Assembly (NCBI RefSeq): GCF_015277675.1
Contig: NZ_JADHEC010000002.1
Location: 1-64,000 of the forward strand
DNA from: Flavobacterium soyangense
Lineage (GTDB): Bacteria > Bacteroidota > Bacteroidia > Flavobacteriales > Flavobacteriaceae
Reading direction: 5' to 3'
DNA length: 64,000 bases
Shown here in pieces: positions 41,985-50,826 of the stretch. The notes under the pieces are model-generated. The model was not told the DNA's origin and ran no database searches. It saw nothing but the letters and a program-made list of their open reading frames with translations. A program made the position numbers and the translations under genes. The stretch's first letter is position 1. Every line of letters starts with the position of its first letter.

Positions 41985-42938
41985 ATGAAAACAAATATGC
42001 TCAGCCGCGTGGCGGATGGAATGTTTTGGCTTAATAGATATATGGAGAGAGCTGATGGAATGCTGCTTACCCTAAACACATTCTACATCTTGTCTTTTGA
42101 CAAAGAGATGAATGATTCTCAAGGATATAAACCACTATTGGAACACTACACCAATTTGTCAAAAAATCAAATGATTCAGTCCCAATACGACACTAATTTT
42201 GTGTTGAAGTATATCATTTGTGATAATCAAAATACTAATTCCGTAAAAAATCTTGTCATTAAAGCGCGCGAAAATGCAAGAGGTTCCCAAGACAAGATAA
42301 CCAAAGAACTTTGGGAACACATCAATTCTCTGTATCATTTCATGAATTCTCCAGATTTGCCTAAAAAGTTAGAAACCCATGAAGCACTAAACATTATTAC
42401 CAAACTCAACAAAGACCTTTTACTATATAATGGGATACTTCAAGTTACAATGCCAAGAGGAATGGGTTGGTGTTTTTCTTGTGTTGGTAAACATATCGAA
42501 CGCTGCTTACAAACTATTTCGGTAACACAAGCTTACTACAAGCCCATTAATTATAATCTTGACGGAGAGGAAGACTTATTGTATTGGAGAAGATTATTAT
42601 TGTCACTGTCGGGTTACGAACAATATTTAAAAAGTTACAGTAACATTTCACACAATCGTAAAGTTGTACAACATGTGATTTTCAACAGAGATTTTGCACA
42701 TTCTGTAATTTACACATTAGGGTATATCGATAAATATTTAGACTACCTTTTTAAAGACAATAACTTGAGCGAAGCAAGAACATTGAAGAATCAATTTGGC
42801 AGATTAAAAAGTTATGTAGAATATACAGACTATCATCACTTGACTGGACAGCAACTAGAGGAAATGCTAAATAACACAAGAACTCAACTGATCCAGTTTT
42901 CGACAGATTTCTCAAAATTATTCTTCTCCTATACTTAA
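41985..42938 (+). CDS. Alpha-E domain protein (DUF403)
   Basis: This 317-residue all-helical protein starts MLSRVADGMFWLNRYMERADGMLLTLN, the hallmark N-terminus of the alpha-E (DUF403) family. It contains the MPRGMGWCFSCVGKHIERCLQTISV and LLYWRRLLLSLSGYEQYLK segments. It is always found with circularly permuted ATP-grasp proteins, sometimes fused to them. A role as helical scaffold or acceptor in peptide ligation has been proposed. It lies between its two partners. Confidence 0.92.
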   Translation: MKTNMLSRVADGMFWLNRYMERADGMLLTLNTFYILSFDKEMNDSQGYKPLLEHYTNLSKNQMIQSQYDTNFVLKYIICDNQNTNSVKNLVIKARENARGSQDKITKELWEHINSLYHFMNSPDLPKKLETHEALNIITKLNKDLLLYNGILQVTMPRGMGWCFSCVGKHIERCLQTISVTQAYYKPINYNLDGEEDLLYWRRLLLSLSGYEQYLKSYSNISHNRKVVQHVIFNRDFAHSVIYTLGYIDKYLDYLFKDNNLSEARTLKNQFGRLKSYVEYTDYHHLTGQQLEEMLNNTRTQLIQFSTDFSKLFFSYT

Positions 42939-42942
42939 AAAA

Positions 42943-43893
42943 ATGGCGGTTTTCAAAATAGTTCACATTACAAAATACCAATACAATTGGCCAATTAAGG
43001 AGAGTATCAACGAAATTCGTTTATTCCCTCACAATTTTGACAATCAGGACGTGTTGCAACACCAACTCTTGATAACCAATAATCCAGATGTTCAAATTTC
43101 GAAAGATTATTATGGTAATAGGGTTGGAAATTTCGATAATTTAGAGGTTCATGAAGAAATGACCATCGAATCAAGAATGCTTGTACGGGTAAATCATTCA
43201 CTCAAAATACCAGAAATTGATACTGCCACAGTTCAAGATTTGGAAAAAGAAAAAGGAAAAAGCATTGCACTGCTTCGGCTTTCTTATCCGGAGACCATTA
43301 CTAAACAAAAGAAAATTATTGCCATCTTAAAAAAGATAAATTGTGTTGGCAAACCAATTATAGAAATTGCCCAACAATGTAATTATTATGTGTTTAAAAC
43401 CTTTATCTACACTAAAGGAATTACAAATATAGAAACTACCATAGATGAAATTTTAGAGATTAAAAAGGGCGTTTGCCAAGACTTTGCCCACATATTACTA
43501 CAACTCTTACGCACAGCCGGTATTCCTGCTAGATATGTGAGTGGCTATATTTGTCCTAACGAAAATGGTCTTAGAGGAGAAGGCGCAACGCATGCTTGGG
43601 TAGAATTTTATAGTCCAACACAAGGTTGGCTTGGGCTTGATCCAACCAATAACATTTGGACAATGGATAATCATGTAAAACTTTCTGTTGGACGAAATTT
43701 TAATGATTGTACTCCCGTAAAAGGAACTTTCAAAGGTCTTTCCAAACAAACACTTTCTGTGTGTGTTTCCATTGGTTACGAAGATGGAAGGCAATTTGAG
43801 GAAATAAATGATGTGAAACTTCAGGAAGTTTCGATAGAAGAACAAAAGCAGCTTAACTACAAAGAACAACAACAACAACAACAACAACAATAA
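42943..43893 (+). CDS. Transglutaminase-like cysteine protease family protein
   Basis: This 316-residue protein has the N-terminal beta domain and a transglutaminase-like core with C178 (GVCQDFAHI), H217 (THAWVEF) and D233 (GLDPTNN). It likely acts as a peptidase or amide transferase on the product of the ATP-grasp partner. The C-terminus is odd: KEQ followed by eight glutamines encoded by a CAA run (43867-43890) just before two stop codons. It begins 4 bases after the alpha-E stop. Confidence 0.93.
   Translation: MAVFKIVHITKYQYNWPIKESINEIRLFPHNFDNQDVLQHQLLITNNPDVQISKDYYGNRVGNFDNLEVHEEMTIESRMLVRVNHSLKIPEIDTATVQDLEKEKGKSIALLRLSYPETITKQKKIIAILKKINCVGKPIIEIAQQCNYYVFKTFIYTKGITNIETTIDEILEIKKGVCQDFAHILLQLLRTAGIPARYVSGYICPNENGLRGEGATHAWVEFYSPTQGWLGLDPTNNIWTMDNHVKLSVGRNFNDCTPVKGTFKGLSKQTLSVCVSIGYEDGRQFEEINDVKLQEVSIEEQKQLNYKEQQQQQQQQ
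43867..43890 (+). repeat. (CAA)8 microsatellite at 3' end of transglutaminase gene
   Basis: Eight perfect CAA units encode the C-terminal polyglutamine. Slipped-strand changes in units of three would only alter tail length; a single-base change would alter the end only slightly. Confidence 0.9.
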
Positions 43894-43909
43894 TAAATCC
43901 TTAATGCTG

Positions 43910-43948
43910 CAGCGCCATTTTATTTAGAGATAAAATGGCGCTGTTTTT
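43910..43948. terminator. Strong bidirectional terminator
   Basis: CAGCGCCATTTTAT (43910-43923) pairs perfectly with ATAAAATGGCGCTG (43930-43943) and is followed by TTTTTG. It separates the convergent transglutaminase and EnvC-like genes. Confidence 0.9.
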
Positions 43949-43968
43949 GTATAATACTAACTGAAATA

Positions 43969-45273
43969 TCACATATTATACAACCAACTTGCCGGATTGT
44001 TGTAAGTTGTATTTTGTGAAATAGTAAACTTAAGTATTGTTTTTCCTGTTTCACCATTAGTTCTTACTTTACCAATGCTTTGTTTTATACTTACTTTATC
44101 GCCTTTACTCACGTACACGGAACTTAAGTTTTGATATACCGTGAAATAATCCCCGTGTTGTATCACCACTGCTTTATTTACCGGAGATAAAACAATAACA
44201 CTCGTTACTTCGCCACCAAATACAGCTCTAGCGGCAGCGCCTTGATCTGTTGTTATTTCTACGCCGCTATTGTGAATTGTTAAGGAAGCAAATTGTGGAT
44301 GTGGCTGATCACCAAAAGGCAATGAAACAAATCCTTTTTCTACAGGCCAAGGTAATTTTCCTCTATTAGCTCTGAAATTATCAGCAAGTATTTTTGATTC
44401 TGCAGTCAATATTATTCTCGATGAAGATACTGCGGCTGAAGAAGAAACAATGGCTTTGGCACGTGTTTTTATTTCTTCATTTGTTTCTCCCTTGGATTCT
44501 GCTTTTGCTTTTTCCAATGCTTTTTCCAATGCTGCTTTTCTGTTGGCTTCAGCAATGGCTTCACGTATCAATCTGTCTATTTGTCTGTCAATAGCTTTTG
44601 ATTCCTGTTGTTTTTTCTTGATTTCGGCAGCAATTTTTTTCTTGTCTTTTTTGATGGAATCAACCAGTACCTGTTGTTCCTGTTTTTCTTTCAATAGTGA
44701 CAATCTTTCTTTTTCATTTTCAGCAATCAGTTTTTGCTTGGCCGTTTTTTGAACATCCAATTTTCCGTTGTAAACAATAAGTTGGTCTGATTTAGATTTA
44801 ATTTCCTCTCCTTGCAATTTTCGGTAGTTGGTATATTGTTTCATATACTGAGCTCTTTTATAGGCCTGCAGGAAACTATTGGACGATAGAATGAACATCG
44901 CACGGCTTTGCTCAGAACGACTTTTATATGATTTTACAATCATTCTGGCATAATCTTCTTTGAGTATGACAAGTTCCTTTTTTAATTTGTTGATTTGGAC
45001 TTGGTTTATATACATATCATTGCTCAACAACCTGGTTTGCTTTTCAGTAGTATTTATCAACTTTTCTTTAAGCTTTATTTTATTGCCTTGAATGACAATC
45101 ACATTTACGGCTGATTTTTCTTTTTTCTTTACCGTTTGCAAAAGCCTTTCATTATCCCTTATTTCTTGTTGTATTTGGGCTTTTCGTTCTTCTAATTTTT
45201 CTTGTTGGGTTGATTGGCTCCACATTAGTGAAGTCATACACATAAAAATCAGGCTTAGGAGAAATTTTGGCAT
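43969..45273 (-). CDS. EnvC-like murein hydrolase activator (degenerate M23/LytM)
   Basis: From ATG 45273 (the longer frame starts with TTG) this is a 434-residue protein with a signal peptide (ends MWSQ), a long coiled coil (about 25-260) and a C-terminal LytM/M23 domain (about 305-434). The zinc ligands look degenerate: IHNSGVEI replaces HxxxD, and FTIS replaces the HxH strand. As in EnvC, it probably activates amidases instead of cutting murein itself. It is followed by DUF4292 and TPR genes on the same strand, a known neighbourhood in Flavobacteria. Confidence 0.9.
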   Translation of the reverse strand: MPKFLLSLIFMCMTSLMWSQSTQQEKLEERKAQIQQEIRDNERLLQTVKKKEKSAVNVIVIQGNKIKLKEKLINTTEKQTRLLSNDMYINQVQINKLKKELVILKEDYARMIVKSYKSRSEQSRAMFILSSNSFLQAYKRAQYMKQYTNYRKLQGEEIKSKSDQLIVYNGKLDVQKTAKQKLIAENEKERLSLLKEKQEQQVLVDSIKKDKKKIAAEIKKKQQESKAIDRQIDRLIREAIAEANRKAALEKALEKAKAESKGETNEEIKTRAKAIVSSSAAVSSSRIILTAESKILADNFRANRGKLPWPVEKGFVSLPFGDQPHPQFASLTIHNSGVEITTDQGAAARAVFGGEVTSVIVLSPVNKAVVIQHGDYFTVYQNLSSVYVSKGDKVSIKQSIGKVRTNGETGKTILKFTISQNTTYNNPASWLYNM

Positions 45274-45296
45274 CTTAAAAATATATTTATGCAAAC

Positions 45297-46094
45297 TTAC
45301 TTAATTATAATTCTTTTGTAATCATTTGGAACACTATAAGGAAAAGAAAGTTTTTCATTAAAGGTTACCGTGTTGTATTCCAAATTAATTTCGGTTTTGC
45401 CTTTCTTTTGATAAGTGTCTATATTAATGGCCAAAGGCAAAATCATTTCATTGAATTCTTTTTGGTTTGAATACACAACCTGAATCATTCTTCCCTCGTT
45501 AGTTTGTGTGATTTCCTGTTTATTCACCAAAAATTTATCGGCATCAAAATAAAAGGATTTCTTGGTGTTATCATCAGATGTGTCATCCAATCTATAGACT
45601 TGGTCGGCAGACGACTCCGTGTATTTTCCTTTTTTTAAATCATCGATCACTCTTCCCAATAACATATTTTGAACTTTATCGAAATTTAAATCGGTTCCCA
45701 ATAATTGGCTTAGTGCACTGAAATCGCCTTCATAATAATCGCCGTTTATCTTTTCATAATAGCTTACTGATGTTGGCGTGATTGATGCTTTTGCCATTGT
45801 GATTCCCAAAAATCGAATGCTAATCAAAATTTGTTCGTCTTTCTTTATTTTTATTTCGGCTGTAACATTCTGTGTTTGTTTCTCGTTAGCAAAATGTGCA
45901 TTCGCTTTTATATATAATGTCGAAAATTCATTTTTATTGTTGTAGTAGTTTTCTATTATTTTATAGGAACTCATTCGGATTTCATTTTTGGTCACCCCTA
46001 CCACTGCCGCTTTCGATTTGCACGACACGAGTGCCAACGAACTTAAAAAGCAAACCATAAAAACAGCTACTGTTTTTGTCAAAAATTTATTCAT
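45297..46094 (-). CDS. DUF4292 lipoprotein
   Basis: This 265-residue protein has a lipobox-like end of signal peptide (LVSCKSK, Cys 25). It matches DUF4292 with segments MSSYKIIENYYNNKNEFSTLYIKANAHF and VSYYEKINGDYYEGDFSALSQLLGTDLNFDKVQNMLLGR. The fold recalls outer-membrane lipoprotein carriers of the LolA/LppX type, with long antiparallel strands, but this is inference. It lies between the TPR and EnvC-like genes. Confidence 0.88.
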   Translation of the reverse strand: MNKFLTKTVAVFMVCFLSSLALVSCKSKAAVVGVTKNEIRMSSYKIIENYYNNKNEFSTLYIKANAHFANEKQTQNVTAEIKIKKDEQILISIRFLGITMAKASITPTSVSYYEKINGDYYEGDFSALSQLLGTDLNFDKVQNMLLGRVIDDLKKGKYTESSADQVYRLDDTSDDNTKKSFYFDADKFLVNKQEITQTNEGRMIQVVYSNQKEFNEMILPLAINIDTYQKKGKTEINLEYNTVTFNEKLSFPYSVPNDYKRIIIK

Positions 46095-46102
46095 TTTAAT
46101 TC

Positions 46103-47452
46103 TTATTTTTTATCTTTTAATAATTGATTGGCTTTATAAAAATACAATTCCTTTTTCTTGAAATCGCCCAAACCATTGTAGGCTTCACCCAATTGAATAT
46201 TGAAATTGACTTCCAAAACCACATCGTCAACCACAAAATCCATACCCATTTCCAATATTTCTCTGGCTTTTTTGAATTGCTTCAATTGATTGTTTGCCAA
46301 ACCGGAAAAATAATAAAACTGGGGTTGACTTGGGTAAATTTCTACCAATGCTGTTGCTTTTTTGGCCACCAATTCAAATTGTTTCGTTTCGACATAAGAC
46401 TGGAGCAAGAGCAAATTAGTTTCAATGTCTTCGCCTGAATTATTTTTTAAAGCAAGTTCATAATATTGAATGGCTTTGCCCCATTGCTTTTTATTGTGAT
46501 AATATTTCCCAATTTCCTTTGCTACATTGACATCTGGATCTTTATCAAAATAAGAAATTGCTTTCTCCAAATCCGTTGCATACTGTGGATTTGTATTCAC
46601 AAAAATCAAAAATTCATTCAGTATCCGATGTTTTATTTTGGAATCTATTTTCGTGCTTGCCAAAACTACATTCATCGAAGCTATTGCTTTCTGTCCTTCA
46701 TTATTATCCAGATAATACTTAAACAAACTCACTTGTGCCCATTCTGAAGTTGGAATTTCCGCTTCTAGTTTTTTAGTAATATCAAGTGCTTTTTCGTTTT
46801 CATTATTCTCCGAATACAGTTTAATTAAATCAATATAATTAGATTCTAACTTTGGATATTTATTGATTTGGTCGATTAGATTGGTAATCTCGGCATTTTG
46901 ATATTTCCCTTGAGACAAAATCTGCATTTTGTAGGATTCTCTTCTTTCTGTTTTTCCAACTTTATCGTTCAACTCATTAATGAGATCGAGCGCTTTGTCA
47001 AATTGTTGCGTGTTCATATAAAGCGAAACCAAATCTTCCTTATACACCTCGTTAAACTCAATCAATTTATTGACCGCAATTATAGCTTGGTTGTAATTCT
47101 TGGTTTGATAATTTACATCATAGATTCCAAGCCAAAACCATTTGTTTTTTGGGTCAATTTGGGTAGCTTTTTCGAATGATTTATAGGCGTTTTCATAATC
47201 TTTCGATGCTAAATAATTTTTTCCCAATTCAAAATAAACAGTGGCATTATTGGGTTTAATTTTCGAACATTCTTCCAATGCCTCTATGGCTTTGTCATAA
47301 TTCTCGATTCCTTTTTGCTTCAAAGACTCATAGAAATAATCCTCGAATTTGTCCGTTTCTGGCACAATTGATTCTGGTTCCGTTTGTGCCAATAGCAGAG
47401 TCGGATTGCAAAGCAAAACTATGAATAAAAAGAATAAAACCGCTTTTTTCAT
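46103..47452 (-). CDS. Tetratricopeptide repeat protein
   Basis: This 449-residue protein has a signal peptide (residues 1-22, ending LLAQTE) and about ten TPR units, for example AIEALEECSKIKPNNATVYFELGKNYLASKDYENAYKSFEKATQIDP (around 59-105). TPR proteins act as scaffolds; this one should be periplasmic or outer-membrane linked. It lies 8 bases upstream of the DUF4292 gene and forms an operon with it and the EnvC-like gene. Its precise partner is not known. Confidence 0.9.
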   Translation of the reverse strand: MKKAVLFFLFIVLLCNPTLLLAQTEPESIVPETDKFEDYFYESLKQKGIENYDKAIEALEECSKIKPNNATVYFELGKNYLASKDYENAYKSFEKATQIDPKNKWFWLGIYDVNYQTKNYNQAIIAVNKLIEFNEVYKEDLVSLYMNTQQFDKALDLINELNDKVGKTERRESYKMQILSQGKYQNAEITNLIDQINKYPKLESNYIDLIKLYSENNENEKALDITKKLEAEIPTSEWAQVSLFKYYLDNNEGQKAIASMNVVLASTKIDSKIKHRILNEFLIFVNTNPQYATDLEKAISYFDKDPDVNVAKEIGKYYHNKKQWGKAIQYYELALKNNSGEDIETNLLLLQSYVETKQFELVAKKATALVEIYPSQPQFYYFSGLANNQLKQFKKAREILEMGMDFVVDDVVLEVNFNIQLGEAYNGLGDFKKKELYFYKANQLLKDKK

Positions 47453-47487
47453 TTAATCGTTTTTACCAATGAGCGCAATGGTTTTTA

Positions 47488-48498
47488 TTATTCCAACACC
47501 GAATAATCTCCTATACTAATGCTTGTAAAATTACCGTCAAAACTAGCATGGCTTCCTATCATTGCATTGTCTAAATTGGCGTTTTTTATGTGAGTATGGG
47601 TTTGCACCAAACTATTTTTTATCGAACTGTTACTCACGTGACATCCTTTCCCTAAAGACACATTTGGACCCACTGTTGCATTAATCAAGACCACATCTTC
47701 ACCAATATAACAAGGTGGAATAATGGTTGAATTCTCTAATTTCACATCATAATCTACCAAATGCTCTCCATCGTTGTGTAAGAAACCTAGCATTCTGGAA
47801 TTGGTTTCAACCGTAACGTTTTTATTTCCGCAATCCATCCATTCAGCGACTTCTCCAGGTACAAAAACCATACCTTTTGCCATCATTTGCTTTATTCCGT
47901 CATTAATTTGATATTCTCCACCGTTAATAATGTTGTTATCCAACACGTATTGAAGTTCATTTTTCAAAACTGCAACATCTTTAAAATAGTAAATTCCGAT
48001 AACGGCAAGGTCTGAAACAAATTCCTTAGGTTTTTCAACCAATTCAATAATTTGATTGGCTTCATTTAAGTTGACCACACCAAAAGCTTCCGGTTGATCT
48101 ACTTGTTTTACCCAAATCACACTATCAGCATTTTGATCTAAATCGAAATCGGCGCGAATTAAAGTGTCTGCATAAGCAATAACGGCTGGTCCGCTCAGCG
48201 ACTCTTTGGCACACATAATGGCGTGACCTGTTCCAAGTGCTTCGTTTTGGTAATAAATAGTTCCTTTTGAACCCAATTTTTCAGCAATGGCGATTAAATC
48301 TTCTTCCACTTTTTTCCCAAAACTTTCGTGAATGATAAAGGCTATTTCTTCAATATCTTGATTCAAAACTCCTGCAATATCTTCAACCAAACGGTGTACG
48401 ATAGGTTTTCCGGCAATTGGAATTAAGGGTTTAGGAATGGTTAATGTGTGTGGTCTTAATCTGGAACCTCGTCCAGCCATTGGTACTATTATTTTCAT
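47488..48498 (-). CDS. Sugar-phosphate nucleotidyltransferase
   Basis: From ATG 48498 this is a 336-residue protein starting KIIVPMAGRGSRLRPHTLTIPKPLIPIAGKP, the nucleotide-binding GxGxRLRPxT-KP motif of RmlA/GlmU-like pyrophosphorylases. It also has a left-handed beta-helix C-terminus (IPPCYIGEDVVLINATVGPNVSLGKGCHV, about 246-275). It makes an NDP-sugar from sugar-1-phosphate for surface polysaccharide; the sugar is not known. A longer frame from 48561 runs through a dispersed repeat and is rejected. The repeat ends 6 bases before this ATG. Confidence 0.9.
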   Translation of the reverse strand: MKIIVPMAGRGSRLRPHTLTIPKPLIPIAGKPIVHRLVEDIAGVLNQDIEEIAFIIHESFGKKVEEDLIAIAEKLGSKGTIYYQNEALGTGHAIMCAKESLSGPAVIAYADTLIRADFDLDQNADSVIWVKQVDQPEAFGVVNLNEANQIIELVEKPKEFVSDLAVIGIYYFKDVAVLKNELQYVLDNNIINGGEYQINDGIKQMMAKGMVFVPGEVAEWMDCGNKNVTVETNSRMLGFLHNDGEHLVDYDVKLENSTIIPPCYIGEDVVLINATVGPNVSLGKGCHVSNSSIKNSLVQTHTHIKNANLDNAMIGSHASFDGNFTSISIGDYSVLE

Positions 48499-48504
48499 GT
48501 TTTT

Positions 48505-48536
48505 GTCATTGCGAGGAACGAAGCAATCCCATCCTC
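48505..48536. repeat. Dispersed 32-nt repeat, inverted copy of 17938-17969
   Basis: It matches the left copy at 31 of 32 bases in reverse orientation and lies exactly 6 bases upstream of the nucleotidyltransferase ATG, as the other copy does for rseP. Confidence 0.9.
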
Positions 48537-48546
48537 TTATTAATTT

Positions 48547-48655
48547 ATTATTTAACCGCAAAGTTGCGAAGGTTTCGCAAAGTTCACGAAGTTTGTTTTA
48601 TTAATTTTTGGCCACAGATTAAACGGATTAAACCGATTTCCACGGGTTTTTATTT
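48547..48655. repeat. Cluster of further dispersed-type repeats
   Basis: Next to the 32-nt repeat are an AACCGCAAAGTTGCG... CGCAAAGTTCACGAAG block (CGCAAAGTT twice, around 48557 and 48575) and a CACAGATTAAACGGATTAAA block (48614-48633). Both resemble non-coding repeats common in Bacteroidetes genomes. Three repeat types abut here, making a repeat nest upstream of the nucleotidyltransferase. Confidence 0.55.
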
Positions 48656-48705
48656 GGAATAAAAGCCCAATTCTCAGCTGCTCACTGCGACTGAACACTT
48701 AATAC

Positions 48706-49140
48706 TTACTTCACTCCCGTACTTCCAAAACCGCCCTCACCTCTTGAAGTTTCGGATAATTCTTGAACTTCAATCCATTCGGCTCTTTCGTGTTTTGCGA
48801 TGATGAGTTGGGCAATGCGTTCGCCGTTTTCGATAACGAAAACTTCATTTGATAAATTTACTAAAATCACACCAATTTCTCCACGATAATCTGCATCTAC
48901 AGTTCCGGGGGAATTGAGGACTGTTATTCCTTTTTTGGCTGCCAAGCCACTTCTGGGACGAACTTGAGCTTCGTAACCTATGGGCAATTCGATGAAAAGT
49001 CCCGTTTTTACGATGGCTCTTTCTAATGGTTTTAAGGTTATGGATTCGGTTAGATTGGCTCTTAAATCCATTCCTGCCGAAGCTATGGTTTCGTAGTTGG
49101 GCAAGTTGTGTTGTGATTTGTTGATGATTTTGATGGTCAT
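48706..49140 (-). CDS. dut: dUTP diphosphatase
   Basis: This 144-residue trimeric dUTPase removes dUTP and makes dUMP. Motifs are AGMDLRA (1), [12 protein letters not shown] (2), [17 protein letters not shown] (3), RIAQLII (4) and the C-terminal [10 protein letters not shown] (5), all in place. The length is typical. It is on the same strand as the nucleotidyltransferase and flippase genes. Confidence 0.97.
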   Translation of the reverse strand: MTIKIINKSQHNLPNYETIASAGMDLRANLTESITLKPLERAIVKTGLFIELPIGYEAQVRPRSGLAAKKGITVLNSPGTVDADYRGEIGVILVNLSNEVFVIENGERIAQLIIAKHERAEWIEVQELSETSRGEGGFGSTGVK

Positions 49141-49262
49141 TTTGATATTTTTTGATTTAGTTTATTAGTGTTTTTAGCCCTGATAGAAGTGAAAATCCTT
49201 TTCTTTTTTGGCAGCAAAAAAGAAAATATTGTAACGGATAGCAGGAAATAGCTCCAAAAAAT

Positions 49263-50729
49263 CTAACTCGCTTTTCTTCTCAACATTCTTTTTAATGTTT
49301 CTTTTTCGTTGTGATATACAAAATACATAAACCCGATTAATAATGGAATTCCGACGAAATAATTTTCTCTAAATCCGTAGAAAGAAATCGCTGAAAAGAG
49401 GATTGACAATCCTAAATAACCACCTATCTTCTCCATATCATAAGGAATTGGGTAATATTTATTTCCGAGTACGTAGGAAATAATCATCATGCTTCCGTAA
49501 GCTGCAATGGTGGCGATTGCCGAGCCATAATAACTGTATTTTGGAATTAAAAAATAGTTTAAAACCAAAGTAAGTACTGCGCCCACAATTGAAATATAAG
49601 CGCCTATTTTGGTCTTATCAGTCAATTTGTACCAAACGGAAAGGTTGTTGTAAATACCCAGACAAAAGTTAGCCAAAATGATTAACGGGACCACTTTCAT
49701 TGCTTCCCAATAGGATTTGTTATCGAGCAACAAGAATTTTAAAACATCGGCAAAAACGATTACTGCAAGGAGAATTAGTGACCCCATTATCACGAAATAC
49801 TTGGTGATGACTGCATAAGTTTCCGGCGCTTTTTCGTTACCGGAATGACTGAAAAAGAAAGGCTCAATTCCCAAACGAAAGGCTGTCGCAAACAAAACCA
49901 TAAACAAACCGAGTTTGTAACAAGCGGAATACGCTCCAACTTCGGATTTTGCAATGTTCTCCGGAAGCAAATAACCCAATAGTATTTTATCGAAATGCTC
50001 GTTAACTGCAAAAGCGATTCCAGCCACGAGAATTGGCAAACCGTATTGCATCATTTTTTTCCAAAGTAGAGTGTCGAATTTTCGGTTTAAGGAAAGGTAA
50101 TTTGGCGAAAGCACGACTAATGTCAGTAAACTTGCTAATAAATTGGCAACGAAAATATATCCTATTTCGAAGTGTTCGATGTATAAATTATCGATGAATG
50201 AATTGGGATTGGCTGCTGCTAATTTTGGTAAAAACAGCAAAAAGAAAATGTTGAGAATCAAGTTGACCATCACGTTTCCTATCTTGATTGCGGCATACAT
50301 TATTGGACGTTGATTCGCACGAAGTTTCGAAAACGGAACGATTACCAAAGCATCCAACGCTAAAATCCAAATGGAATACGTGATATATTGTACGTCGACA
50401 TTTGCCAATGTTGCTAAAGAATTCCTGAAAATCAAGGCTCCAAAAAGGAAGAAAATCGTTGACCAAAATATAGAAATTGTTGTGGTTGCAATTACGTTTT
50501 GCTTGTCTTTTTCGGAATTATAAAATCGGAAAAAAGCGGTTTCCATTCCGTAAGACAAAATCACGTTGAAGAATACCATCCAAGAAAGCAGAATGGAAAC
50601 TTCACCGTATTCGGCGGTCGGTAATATTCCTGTGTATAATCGCACCAACAAAAAACTCAACATACGCGGTAAAACCGTTGCAAGTCCGTAAATGGCTGTT
50701 TGTTTGAAAAGATTTTTATATAATCCCAA
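49263..50729 (-). CDS. Polysaccharide flippase (MOP / Wzx-like)
   Basis: This 488-residue integral membrane protein has about 13-14 transmembrane helices and the N-terminal GLYKNLFKQTAIYGLATVLPRMLSFLLVRLYTGILPTAEYG of the polysaccharide-biosynthesis (RfbX/Wzx) branch of the MOP superfamily. It likely flips lipid-linked oligosaccharides across the inner membrane. Its link to the nucleotidyltransferase gene further down suggests a shared surface-glycan role. The last residues are basic (KETLKRMLRRKAS). Confidence 0.9.
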   Translation of the reverse strand: MGLYKNLFKQTAIYGLATVLPRMLSFLLVRLYTGILPTAEYGEVSILLSWMVFFNVILSYGMETAFFRFYNSEKDKQNVIATTTISIFWSTIFFLFGALIFRNSLATLANVDVQYITYSIWILALDALVIVPFSKLRANQRPIMYAAIKIGNVMVNLILNIFFLLFLPKLAAANPNSFIDNLYIEHFEIGYIFVANLLASLLTLVVLSPNYLSLNRKFDTLLWKKMMQYGLPILVAGIAFAVNEHFDKILLGYLLPENIAKSEVGAYSACYKLGLFMVLFATAFRLGIEPFFFSHSGNEKAPETYAVITKYFVIMGSLILLAVIVFADVLKFLLLDNKSYWEAMKVVPLIILANFCLGIYNNLSVWYKLTDKTKIGAYISIVGAVLTLVLNYFLIPKYSYYGSAIATIAAYGSMMIISYVLGNKYYPIPYDMEKIGGYLGLSILFSAISFYGFRENYFVGIPLLIGFMYFVYHNEKETLKRMLRRKAS

Positions 50730-50826
50730 GGGTTTCTTTTTAAATTTTTATGCAACAAAAATAACCATTTCTTTGGTTTAAAACTGAATTTATTGATTCA
50801 AACCAAATAGTTTATAAAGCTTCGGG

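Noticed and set aside
43507-43890. Minus-strand open frame of 127 codons opposite the transglutaminase gene
   Set aside because: It is the antisense of a well-supported gene and its low-complexity start is the complement of the CAA run.
43969-45273. Active M23 peptidase
   Set aside because: The zinc-binding HxxxD and HxH are not present in the LytM domain.
45274-45294. Longer EnvC-like start
   Set aside because: It would use TTG; the ATG seven codons later gives a better signal peptide.
48499-48561. Longer nucleotidyltransferase start with 21 extra residues
   Set aside because: The extension is translated from a dispersed repeat; the conserved domain starts at 48498.
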